Positions 46,563-56,108 of a DNA stretch of 64,000 nucleotides are shown here, piece by piece. Each line of letters opens with the position of its first letter. Position 1 is the first letter of the stretch. The position numbers were made by a program, and so were the translations under genes. The notes under the pieces were generated by a model, which saw only the letters and a program-made list of their open reading frames with translations, made no database searches and had not been told where the DNA came from. This DNA is from Asterella californica (Eukaryota; Streptophyta; Marchantiopsida; Marchantiales; Aytoniaceae), in contig JAYKYS010000012.1 of NCBI GenBank assembly GCA_036924285.1, forward strand, positions 12,648,001 to 12,712,000, read 5' to 3'.

Positions 46563-47805
46563 AGGTGACAAGGTGTTCGCGCTGGTGAGTCTTTTCCACC
46601 AGTACCTCTCATCTTCCATCTTTTTGTTTGTCTGTAGGTGCGATTCAAGAAGCATAAGGTGCTTAAGAACCGGGATCCGCTTGTCGTCTCTGTTGGATGG
46701 AGACGGTACCAAACAATACCTGTCTACTCTCTGGAATGCGCGACATCGAATGCTGAAGTATACCCCAGAACATATGCATTGCCTTGCCACTTTCTGGGGT
46801 CCTCTTGCACCCCCGAATGTTGGATTAGTGGCTTTTCAGATTAATCTCTCTAACGCTCGGGTTGGTATGGTTTCCGGCCTTGTAACCTACGCGAGCTTCG
46901 TAGATTGTTTTTTGTACATTCTCTCTTAACGATCTTCCATATTGCAATTGAGCAGTACTGCTCAATTGCAATTGCCTGTAGCACTGATTCGAAAGGAGGC
47001 CTGGCTTCCTTTCGAATCAGTGCTACAGGCGTGGTACTCGAGGTAGATCAGGCTGTCGTCGTAGTGGAAAAGCTGAAACTTGTGGGGTATCCCTACAAGA
47101 TATACAAAAAGACGGCATTTGTGAAGGATATGTTTTCATCTGCCCTTGAAGTCGCAAGGTACGAAGGAGCCGCCGTGCGGACTGTCAGTGGCATTCGTGG
47201 TCAAATAAAGAAGTGTGGCAAGATCTGAACTCTGAGCCGTATCGTTCTCTCTGTAATGAGTTTGTTAGCCTGTTTTAGTCGCCGACTTGGATTCTTCGCA
47301 GGATATCAAAACGTCAAATCAAAGGTCATTGCGCTTACATGCCGTTGATTTCCGTCCTAATTTCGTGCTATGGGCAGGCTATGAAGCATGGTCAGGGTGC
47401 AGAAGGAAGTGTACGGTGCACATTCGAGGATAAAATTCTGATGAGTGACATCGTTTTCCTGCGGGCCTGGATTCGAGTTGATATTCCCAAGCTTTTCAAT
47501 CCCGTCACGTCTCTGCTGCAAGCGCGGGACGCGATATGGAAGGGCATGAAGACCGTGGCAGAGCTACGGCGGGAGAAGAAACTACCCATTCCTGTCAACA
47601 AGGACTCGTTGTACAAGGTACTTCGGTGTTCTAGATTGTTATGTTGATCCAATAAACAAGTTGGCGGAGGATATTTTGTGGGTATCATAGTTCGTTTGAG
47701 TGAATCCTCGTGGGCATGTAGAGTAATGTAGTACTTGTTTTGAGTTTACGTGACTTCTGGACTGACTCAGGTGCATGTCCTATTTCATGAGTGCAGATCA
47801 GATTC
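46563..47805 (+). pseudogene. BMS1 pseudogene fragment, exons 13-15 in direct orientation
   Basis: This is a copy of 21113-22320. The exon 13 copy (from 46638) has a 12-bp deletion, an 8-bp frameshifting deletion near 46732, and a mutated donor. The exon 14 copy (47005-47213) is preceded by an inserted palindrome and has lost a G at its donor. The exon 15 copy (47378-47617) is open and nearly identical to the parent. No promoter or upstream exons are present, so it cannot encode BMS1. Confidence 0.93.
46941..47030. repeat. two nested palindromes inserted at the copied intron 13/exon 14 junction
   Basis: A perfect 32-bp palindrome spans 46941-46972. A hairpin with 24-bp perfect arms (46974-46997 and 47007-47030) and a 9-bp loop follows immediately. 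Each left or right half is a reverse complement of the adjacent parental sequence (intron end and exon 14 start). The parent at 21510-21550 lacks the ~48 extra bases. Confidence 0.95.
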
Positions 47806-47971
47806 ATGATTAAGTTGGCTTCCATCTAGCCGTAAACAACAGCAGAGGCGTCAACATGCTATGATACATTCTACGAGGTCACTACGTGCCCCAGGAAGAT
47901 GTATAGAGACATGTGCCGACGCTCGTCCAATTTTCTCACTACAGCGACACTTTTATCCAAATGGAACAGAA
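47806..47971 (-). repeat. inverted BMS1 3'-flank, left part (interrupted by Copia-B)
   Basis: Reverse complement of about 23345-23513 (starting ATGATTAAGTTGGCTTCCATC). It continues on the other side of Copia-B at 53040. Confidence 0.9.
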
Positions 47972-48387
47972 TGTTGAATATTCCAGTCCACACGGGAAGG
48001 ATGAGGTGACAATCCGTATCTGTCTTGGTGTTCTTGCAGGCTGGTGACTGTTAGAGTCCCAGCTACCTGCAAGCTTATTGCCTGCCTTCTTACAGCCAAC
48101 TACATCGAAGCATAAATTTCCAGCTTCGTAGGCTTTCTGTATCACTGTACTCATTCACATTCTTGATCTGAGGCTGTAGCCGTAGAGAGTTTTTCAAGTT
48201 CACTGATTACCAGTGTAAGCCAGTAAAGAGAAGTGACACGGAATTTTCTCTCAATTATACATTTCCATCTATGGATTGATATTTCTCCAGCTTAGCTACG
48301 TGCGTACGTGCTTGCAGCAATGTCTGCTGCCCAGTCGTCGACTCTTCCTGCAGGAGCTGGAATTGGCACTGCTGCTGTCGTCCAACA
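47972..48387 (+). repeat. Copia-B 5' LTR (416 bp)
   Basis: It begins TGTTGAATATTCCAGTCCAC and ends CGTCCAACA. It contains the gag start codon at 48320, 68 bp before the LTR end. Confidence 0.96.
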
Positions 48388-49315
48388 GGTTATGGGCCCA
48401 CAACGTGGATCATCTATAGATTCTAGTCTCAGTCTCATAGAGAAGCTGGATGGATTAAATTACATTCAGTGGAAATTGCTTATGAAGCGCTACTTGATCC
48501 AGCAGGATCTCTGGACTGTGATCACAGATGCAGCCCCGAGTCCGGTCACACCTGATCAGGTGTGACCACTCATGAGTGGACCAAGATGGATCAGACAGCA
48601 CTGCTTTGCATTTATTTTACCATGCATTCCTCCAAGATTGAGCTGATCGCTGATGCAGATACAACCAAGGCAGCGTGGAGCACAATCGAGAATCATTATG
48701 CTGGGAGAGACGTAGAGTCCAAGAAGTTCTTTCTTGAGAAGCAGCTGATGAATCTGAAGTTGAAGGAAGGAGGAGACGTAGAGAAGCACGTGGAGATGAT
48801 TAAATCTCTAGCTAGGAAACTGAAAGAATGTGGAGGTACGTTCGATGATAATCAGTTAGTTATAACGCTTTTGAGTACTCTACAAAAAAGCTGGAAACAA
48901 CTGATTTACTCTCTCGAGACTAAAGGGAATCTGACGTCTGAGTACGTTATCACCCGATTGAAAGCGGAGAGTGATTCTCTCAAAGAAGAAGAGACTTCTT
49001 CGGATGAGAGTCTTCTTTACATGTCAAAGCCTGTGAAAGGATGTGAACATCACACGCCGTCTAAATCCTGCAACCATTGTGGTCACAGTGAACACAAGGA
49101 CCTGGCTTCTTCTGAGAATAAAGAGAAGAAATCACACATTTCTTGTACTTTTTGCAAGAAGTCTGGGCACTTGAAGAAAGATTGCTACAAGTGGCTGGCA
49201 CAGGAGGGCAAGCGTAAGGGGAAGAAGAAGGAGACTGGTTCCGCATCAGGAACCAAGAAGAAAGATGAGAGCAGCAAGGATGATCAGAAAGGATCAAATC
49301 ACTTGCTTACCGTAT
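48320..49315 (+). pseudogene. Copia-B gag
   Basis: Gag starts at ATG 48320 within the LTR (MSAAQSSTLPAGAGIGTAAV), reads through the PBS, and has a UBN2-type domain (LDGLNYIQWKLLMKRYLIQQ). A GT dinucleotide gained in GGTGTG near 48560 shifts the frame, which then runs on from 48562. A CCHC knuckle (CTFCKKSGHLKKDC) is at about 49142-49185. A second Cys/His cluster (CNHCGHSEH) lies at about 49070. Confidence 0.9.
48388..48400 (+). other. Copia-B primer-binding site matching the anticodon arm of initiator tRNA
   Basis: GGTTATGGGCCCA directly abuts the LTR. It is complementary to UGGGCCCAUAACC, the anticodon stem-loop of eukaryotic initiator-Met tRNA. It does not match the tRNA 3' end. Drosophila copia and yeast Ty5 are known to use such half-tRNA priming. 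Confidence 0.75.
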
Positions 49316-50484
49316 CCTCCTCTGAATTCATCACGGAAGGTGAGTGGTTACTAGACTCCGGAGCGTCCAGGCATGTTACAGGAAATCGTGACTTCATGAT
49401 TAACCTCCGTGCTTGTGACCCTGTGAGTCTGAAATTAGGGGATGGACGAGCACTTACAGGTGTTGGTATTGGAGAAGTGAAAATGCTATTTCATCATCCG
49501 GGAAATGTCACGGAGACTGGCACGCTCACCTCAGTACTCTATGTGCCTAACCTTACCAAGAATTTAATTTCTCTTGGTACGCTGATGCGGAACGGATGCA
49601 GGATGGCACTCCAAGAAGACAAGTGCTTTATCTACAAAGAAGAGATTCTAGTTGCAATTACAACCCAGACCAGCGGAGATCTTTTTAAGCTGCAGGGAAG
49701 TACGATCATGAAGGCCACAAACTCTGCTTGCCTTATCAGTTCAGTAACGGATAATCTGAGCTTGTGGCACAGACGCTTCGGGCATCTTGGTTATGCCAAC
49801 CTACGACTGATGCAGAAGAAAGGGATGGTCGATGGAATTAATCTTGTAGACACTACCAAGGGTGACAAGATATGCGAACCCTATATCATGGGCAAGCAAA
49901 GTAGATCAGCCTTTCATGATGATCATGAGCACAGGACCACATAGAAATTAGAACTTATACATTCTGATTTATGTGGTCCGATGAGCACTCCTTCATTTTC
50001 AGGTGCTAAGTGGTTGCTTACCTTCACTGATGATTTCAGTCGTAAGAGTTGGTGCTACTACTTGCGGCGTAAAGAAGATACGTTCACTCACTTCAAATAC
50101 TTCAAGGCTGCAGTGGAGAAGGAAAGCGGGATGCTGATCAAGATTCTTCGAACGGATGGAGGTGGGGAGTATGTGAACGGTGAGTTTACATCTTACCTCA
50201 AGCAGAGTGGGATTAAACACCAAATCACTCCTAGAGACTCTCCTGAGCTCAATGGAGTAGCAGAGCGTTTAAATAGGACACTGATGGAAAAGGCTAGATC
50301 TATGCTCATTGACTCTAGACTGGGTCGGGAATTTTGGGCCGAGGTCATTTCTACTGCCCTCTACACGAGGAACAGGAGTCCAACCAAGCCCATTAATTCT
50401 ACGCCTGAGGAGAAGTGGACAGGTTCTAAACCTGATGTGTCTCACTTGAGAGTATTCGGGTGTATAGCATATGCACATTCCTGA
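49316..50484 (+). pseudogene. Copia-B protease and integrase
   Basis: Protease motif WLLDSGASRHVTG is at about 49345. The pre-integrase zinc region (LWHRRFGHLGYANL) is followed by CEPYIMGKQ, where the usual second Cys is Tyr. A TAG at 49942 interrupts; the same frame continues with the core (LIHSDLCGPM, ILRTDGGGEYVNGEF, PELNGVAERLNRTL), so all three acidic residues are present. The frame is lost by a 1-bp shift at about 50475. Confidence 0.9.
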
Positions 50485-52600
50485 TACAAGTAGGAAGAAG
50501 CTGGATCCCAAAAGTCAGAAATGCATTTTCCTGGGATATAGACATGATAATACATGTACTAGCTATAAGCTGTTTAATGAGGACAGTAAGAAGATAATTC
50601 ATAGCCGATCCGTTCAGTTTGATGAGGATTTAGTAGAGATAGAAGAACTGAGAGGGAGTACGTCTAGTATTCCAAGGAGCGGCACAACTATCCTCGGATC
50701 TCAACAACAGCAAGCAAGGGGTTTGATTCCAGCCAGCGTACCTTCAAGTGGAGCTTTTCATCCAAGTCCGGGAAGCAATTCAAGTGAAAGAAGTGGTTTA
50801 CATCATAATGCACCGAACAGTGCAATGGATCCCAGTACATCCCGAAGTGAACCATCTCCTTCAGAAGATGATGAAGATTCTACGGATCAAGAGGAGAGTG
50901 ACATTGGTGAGCAACAGGTACTGGAGCAATTTGAACCAAGAGTAAGTTCTCGGTCAAACAAAGGTGTACCACCTTCCAGATTTGGTTATGAGGACAACTG
51001 CTTCGTTGCATCTATTGATGGGGAAGAGGCAATTGTTGAACCAGTTATCTTTGAAGAAGCAATGGAAAGCAGACAGAAGCGTGAGTGGACAGAAGCCATA
51101 CACAAAGAGTATAACTCTCTGATTGATAATGGGACTTGGGAGTCCTCTACGTTACCTGCAGGGAGGAAGTGTATAGGTTGTAAGTGGGTATTTTGTCTCA
51201 AGAGAAAAGCAGACGGATCCATTGACAAGTACAAGGCGCGACTAGTAGCTAAGGGCTACTCCCAAGTAAAGGGCCTGGATTACACAGAGACATTCGCTCC
51301 TGTGTCCAAGTTCAACTCAATTAGAGCAGTATTAAATATCGCAGCGGGGTTAGATTTGGAAATCCATCACATGGATGTGATAACTGCCTTCCTACATGGA
51401 GAATTAGCGGAAGAGATCTACATGAAGCCCCCAGTTGGCTTCCCACATCAGGAAGGGGAATCTCTCCGTCTCAGGAAATGCATCTACGGGCTGAAGCAGG
51501 CGAACAGGGTCTGGGATGGAAAGTTACGTGATTTTCTGAAATCTCAAGGTTTTGTACCAAGTATTGCTGATCCTAGCATTTTCATCCACTGCAGGTACCT
51601 CTTCATCATTACAGTCTGGGTAGATGATTGTGTATTGGCAAGTGACAGCATGGAGCGACTGATAACATTCAAAGCAGCCTTTCACAGCATGTATGCCATG
51701 ACTGATTTAGGGGAGATCAGATTCCTCCTAGGGATCACTGTACTCCGTGATCGGCACCTAAGAATACTTACTCTTTCCCAAGCGCACTACATTCTTGCCA
51801 TCTTGGAGAAATTCCAAATGCTTGAATGTCACCCTGTAGACACACCGATGGAGGCTGGTAAGCATCTAGACCTCTCTATGTGTCCTTCTACGGAGACTGA
51901 GAAGGCTGTAATGCGGCAAATTTCTTACCAACAGGCAGTGGGGAGTTTGATGTACTTACTGGTTGGGACCAGACCAGATATCGCGTATGCCATGTCTAGA
52001 GTCACCAAATTCACAGCAAATCCAGGGAGCGTTCATTGGCAAGCAGTAAAGAGGATCTTTCGTTACCTGCAGGGAACTAAAGACTTTGTTCTAAAGTTCA
52101 AAGGGAACTACAACAGCAATGATGAAATCTCCATCCATGGTCGGACAGATTCTGACTTCGCTGGAGATGTAGATGATAGGAAGTCTACGTCTGGTTATTG
52201 TTTTCAACTGAACAGTGGGTTGATATCATGGAGCTGCAAGAAACAGGAGGTGGTCGCTCTTTCATCAGCAGAAGCGGAATATATTGCTCTGTGCCATGCA
52301 GTGAAGGAAGCTGTGCGGATGCGCAAGCTATTTTCTTCATTGGGTTACTTGCAAACTGAAGCTACTCAAATCTTTGTTGACAATCAGAGTTGTATACATC
52401 AGGCGCATAACCCAGTAGATCACATGAGAATGAAGCACATTGATGTAAGATTCCACTTCATCCGATCGCACATCGGTAAGTCTGTTTCATTAGTCAATAT
52501 ATCAACAACCGATAACATTGCTGATATACTCACAAAACCACTAGCGAGACCAAAATTTACATTATTTAGGTCCAAGCTTGGGTATTACCCAATTGACTAA
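50471..52600 (+). pseudogene. Copia-B reverse transcriptase and RNase H (709 codons open)
   Basis: The open stretch holds the integrase C-terminal region, a Ser-rich linker, the RT (KARLVAKGYSQ, HHMDVITAFLHGELAEEIYM, YGLKQANRVWDGKL, VWVDDCVLAS with WVDD in place of YVDD) and RNase H (DSDFAGDVDDRKST, SSAEAEYIALC, VDNQSCIHQA, ADILTKPLAR). This part is intact over its length; the apparent Met start is an artefact of the upstream frameshift. Confidence 0.92.
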
Positions 52601-52623
52601 GGCCGTAGTGTTCTGAGAGAGAG

Positions 52624-53039
52624 TGTTGAATATGCCAGTCCACACGGGAAGGATGAGGTGACGATCCGTATCTGTCTTGGTGTTCTTGCAGGCTGGTGAC
52701 TGTTAGAGTCCCAGCTACCTGCAAGCTTATTGCCTGCCTTCTTACAGCCAACTACATCGAAGCATAAATTTCTAGCTTCGTAGGCTTTCTGTATCACTGT
52801 ACTCATTCACACTCTTGATCTGAGGCTGTAGCCGTAGAGAGTTTTTCAAGTTCACTGATTACCAGTGTAAGCCAGTAAAGAGAAGTGACACGGAATTTTC
52901 TCTCAATTATACATTTCCATCTATGGATTGATATTTCTCCAGCTTAGCTACGTGAGTACGTGCTTGCAGCAATATCTGCTGCCCAGTCGTCGACTCTTCC
53001 TGCAGGAGCTGGAATTGGCACTGCTGCTGCCGTCCAACA
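52624..53039 (+). repeat. Copia-B 3' LTR (416 bp)
   Basis: It begins TGTTGAATATGCCAGTCCAC after a GA-rich tract and ends CGTCCAACA. The position equivalent to the gag ATG is ATA here. Confidence 0.96.
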
Positions 53040-54012
53040 CAGAACTCTCATGATACCAAGACCACCAGTCGATACTCTTTAAGAGCTCAGTCCTCAATGA
53101 CAGCAAAAGTTCCCAGCCAAAACTCGTGGCTTCGGCTTTTTACTTGATTAAGAAAACGGTTTGAATACTTCCAAGGACGACCTATCGACTGCCTACTCAT
53201 TACTATGATACATATCTCGGCACTCTTACGGTAATTCCACGCGGATCTACAGCTCCAGTAACTGCTGATTACTTGAGGAAAAAAATGGTTATGCAGCACC
53301 CATCTGTCTATCTGGATGGGTGAAAGAATAAAGTATGCTGAAGATACGTGGGTGGGTTTCTGCTAACTTTATCCTCCACTGCGGGGACTTGGACTACAGA
53401 CCAAGGAAACCTCATTGAGCTTTGAGGCGTTTGGGTTTAGGCTTGTGACCCAGCTCTTTGATCTTCTCTTTAGCTGCCTCGTCCCCGTAACGCTTCCGTC
53501 TCTCTTCCCGTTGGACTACCTTCCTGGCCTGCTCGTCCTTCGACTTCTTCAACTCATGGACTTCTCGCCTCTTAGTATTTGCCTCCTTCCTCTTCTTTGC
53601 TTGCATCAAGACGAGCGAAGCAATCCCTCGCGATTGAGTTGCAGGTGGTTCATACAATCGTATTGTGTGCCCTTCAGTGCAAGTAGGGAGAAGCAAAATC
53701 GGCAACCGATAATACTTCCATAAACTTCCGGTTTATTTCCACGAAGTCTTGACTGGCCCCGTGTGAGGTTAGCTTCACGATGAGTAATCACTAGGTACTT
53801 CCACAAAGCCAAAACTCAATCGCATACAATGGCGAACGGCAAGGTTAAAACGTACCTTCTCTTTACGAATGGTGTTCAGTTGCTGAACAAGCGTATGAAG
53901 GTTTCTCTCGTGAGGCTCCATAACGACAGCACGTTTATTCTCCAGCGTCTTCTCCTTCCGTTTTGGCTTCAGCTTTGGTTTGGAGGCAAACGGAAGTGCA
54001 GCTTGCAAAGAG
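53040..54012 (-). pseudogene. BMS1 exons 16-17 and 3' flank, inverted copy
   Basis: Reverse complement of about 22373-23345. The exon 17 copy is at 53412-53600 (minus), open to its stop with one Arg-to-Gly change, but its acceptor AG is AA. The exon 16 copy is at about 53856-54007, lacking the first ~52 bp of the parental exon at the inversion breakpoint. Read with 47806-47971 it is one inverted block split by Copia-B. Confidence 0.93.
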
Positions 54013-54054
54013 ACAGCAGTCAAGTAAAGGAATCCTATTCTCTGATCAACATAA

Positions 54055-54850
54055 TAGACAAGGCTGCTTCAGCCGGTAATGCAAACTTAGCCCGAATCTG
54101 GAAAGGTATACTCTCCAAGAAGTCTATTGACGGGAGTGGAAGCTTAAGCGAATTCTTGGTCCAATGGTGCCTGTCGAAGCTGGAGAAATACATTCTTTAA
54201 AGGCAAAAGGCATAGTCGTTGGAGTAAGTTCTGACCACCCAGATATGCTTAGTTAAAGTTGGGTACTGTGGCCACAGCTTTTAGAGGGGATGTCACCACA
54301 CAAATCCGATGAGTAACAAACAGGGGTTACAAAACGAATTTGATTTGTAAGAAACTGAAGGGTTTGAACGGTCTACTTCTTTTACGGTAGAGGGGTAGCC
54401 GTTGCAGCAAGTAAAGGAATTTCTAATGTTTTTTATTAAGAAATGTATTTTTCCTATTTTGAGTAATTTTATTACTTGAAAACTTGAAATCTAATATAAG
54501 ACGCTTTACTTTTCCAAAAACATCACTTAAAATAATTCATCAGAATAACAAGTATTATTCTCTTAAGTGGCTAATTTTCCTTTACTGTAAAGTAATCGAA
54601 AACTAAATTTCATCATCTCTCTCGAATGAACAAGAATGTGGACATGTTTCAACATTCCTCCGCTGACAATGAACAAGTAGCCCGTCAGTGGTCAGGTCAG
54701 ACGGCCACGCATCACTCTCGAGGGAGCCTCTAGCATTTCCACGAAATGATAATTTAATGCGAGAAATAATTGCGATTTCAGTGCCTGAGCTTTAATGCAC
54801 TTACGAACTGGCCCATGCTAGGCAGGATGTATATTATGAAAGGAGAGTGG
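54055..54850 (+). repeat. direct copy of 23548-24240
   Basis: Orientation returns to direct after the inverted block. It includes ~65 bp (about 54748-54813) absent from the parent. Similarity ends at about 54850. Confidence 0.88.
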
Positions 54851-54974
54851 AGGGAGAGAATGTCACACAGGAAGACATTTCAATATTACACTTCTGCTTG
54901 AACCGAATAGCATTCCAAATACACTCCTGGAGGTACTTATCGGTGCAAAATGAAAATTCTTTACCTTGCCTGTC

Positions 54975-55250
54975 TTTAAGGTGCTTCACAAGGTGCTATT
55001 TTCAACTCTGTATATCAAATGGTGCTATACAAAGCTTACGAATCGTATTATCCTCATATTGCACCAACTAAACTTCTCTTGGTGTTTTTTTTGCAGACAC
55101 AGACAAAAAATGCATAACTGTCAGAAAATCCTAAGTGCTTGACAAGGTGTTATTTTCAACTATGTCTAGATCAAATGGTGCTATAAAGAGCGTACGAATT
55201 ATATTATACTCATTTTGCACTATCTAAACTTCTATTGGTGTTATTGCACA
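54975..55250 (+). repeat. ~154-bp direct repeat, two diverged units
   Basis: Two units at about 54979-55095 and 55132-55245 share the order GACAAGGTG/CACAAGGTG, TATTTTCAACT, TCAAATGGTGCTATA, CTAAACTTCT and TTGGTGTT, with many substitutions. Confidence 0.7.
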
Positions 55251-56051
55251 ACGGAGGATTGTTTGACCGAGCACATGCAGAAACTGTTGGAGCCTCTGCG
55301 GAGCTCTTTGGCCGTCTTACAGAAGAAGTTCTGTCCACTATCGATTCTCTCCAGCAGGTTTTGCAGCTGAATGTTAATAGGTCGAGCGGCTTGCGTCATC
55401 TGAAGGATTCGGTACTTTGAAATCCAGATTCACAAAAGAGAGTTTCATACCCCGATAGACGTGGAAAAACAGCAACAAGCTCCACAACAAGACGAGCAGC
55501 CACGAGCGCTACATCCTCTTATGGTGCTCAATCACCCGCGTCGTCATGTGGATGGAAGCCTTCTGAATCTCAAGTGGACAATGATCGGTTCGAGCAAAGC
55601 TTCGAGGACACGGTCGAAGATCTCATTGTCTCGACTAGACTCCAGCCAGCATCTCCGATCATCGGCAACTCAGTCATGCATTCGTTTGGCTCGCTTACGT
55701 TCAGCCTGCACGCTCTCTTGAGAGAAACCACGTCGTCATGTGGATAGAAGCCCTCTAATATCAAGTGGACAATGGATCGATTCGAGCAAAGAGGACACAG
55801 TCGAAGACCTTATTGCCTCGACTAGACTCCAGCCAGCATCTCCGATCATCGGCAACTCAGTCGACATGCTCTTGTTCGGTTCGTTTACTTTCAGTCTGCA
55901 CGCTCTCTTGAGAAAAACCGTTCAGCTCGAGAGAGCTGTGCATGAGCTGATGCAAGCGGAGAATCCATGGAGCGTCCTAGACTTCTGGGATACACACTCC
56001 CTCACCCAGCTATGGCAACACCAAGTCAGTGTCAAGATGAAACACCAGTAA
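55235..56051 (+). pseudogene. unrecognised coding region with internal tandem duplication
   Basis: Open sequence at 55235-55420 is protein-like (AETVGASAELFGRLTEEVLS). After about 55440 another frame reads FEQSFEDTVEDLIVSTRLQ and PASPIIGNSV. The same peptide recurs in the next unit (EDTVEDLIASTRLQPASPII), which continues to a stop at 56051 (VLDFWDTHSLTQLWQHQ). The ~196-bp duplication (about 55535-55730 and 55731-55915) and the stop in the first unit suggest a damaged gene. No domain is recognised. It lies beside a transposase on the opposite strand and could be transposon cargo. Confidence 0.4.
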
Positions 56052-56108
56052 TTCATATCATCACATATCATCACAGACGTGTGCTTCCAAGATAATTCTC
56101 TTTATTTA

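Larger units (their letters stand above)
47972..53039 (+). mobile_element. Ty1/copia retrotransposon Copia-B, young but disabled
   Basis: The two 416-bp LTRs differ at only about seven positions (about 98% identical). A 5-bp target-site duplication CAGAA (47967-47971 and 53040-53044) flanks the element, and the parental empty site can be aligned at 23335-23345. Gag, protease, integrase, RT and RNase H are in copia order. Three lesions block expression: a 2-bp frameshift near 48562, a TAG at 49942, and a 1-bp frameshift near 50475. It is independent of Copia-A and has a different kind of PBS. Confidence 0.96.
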
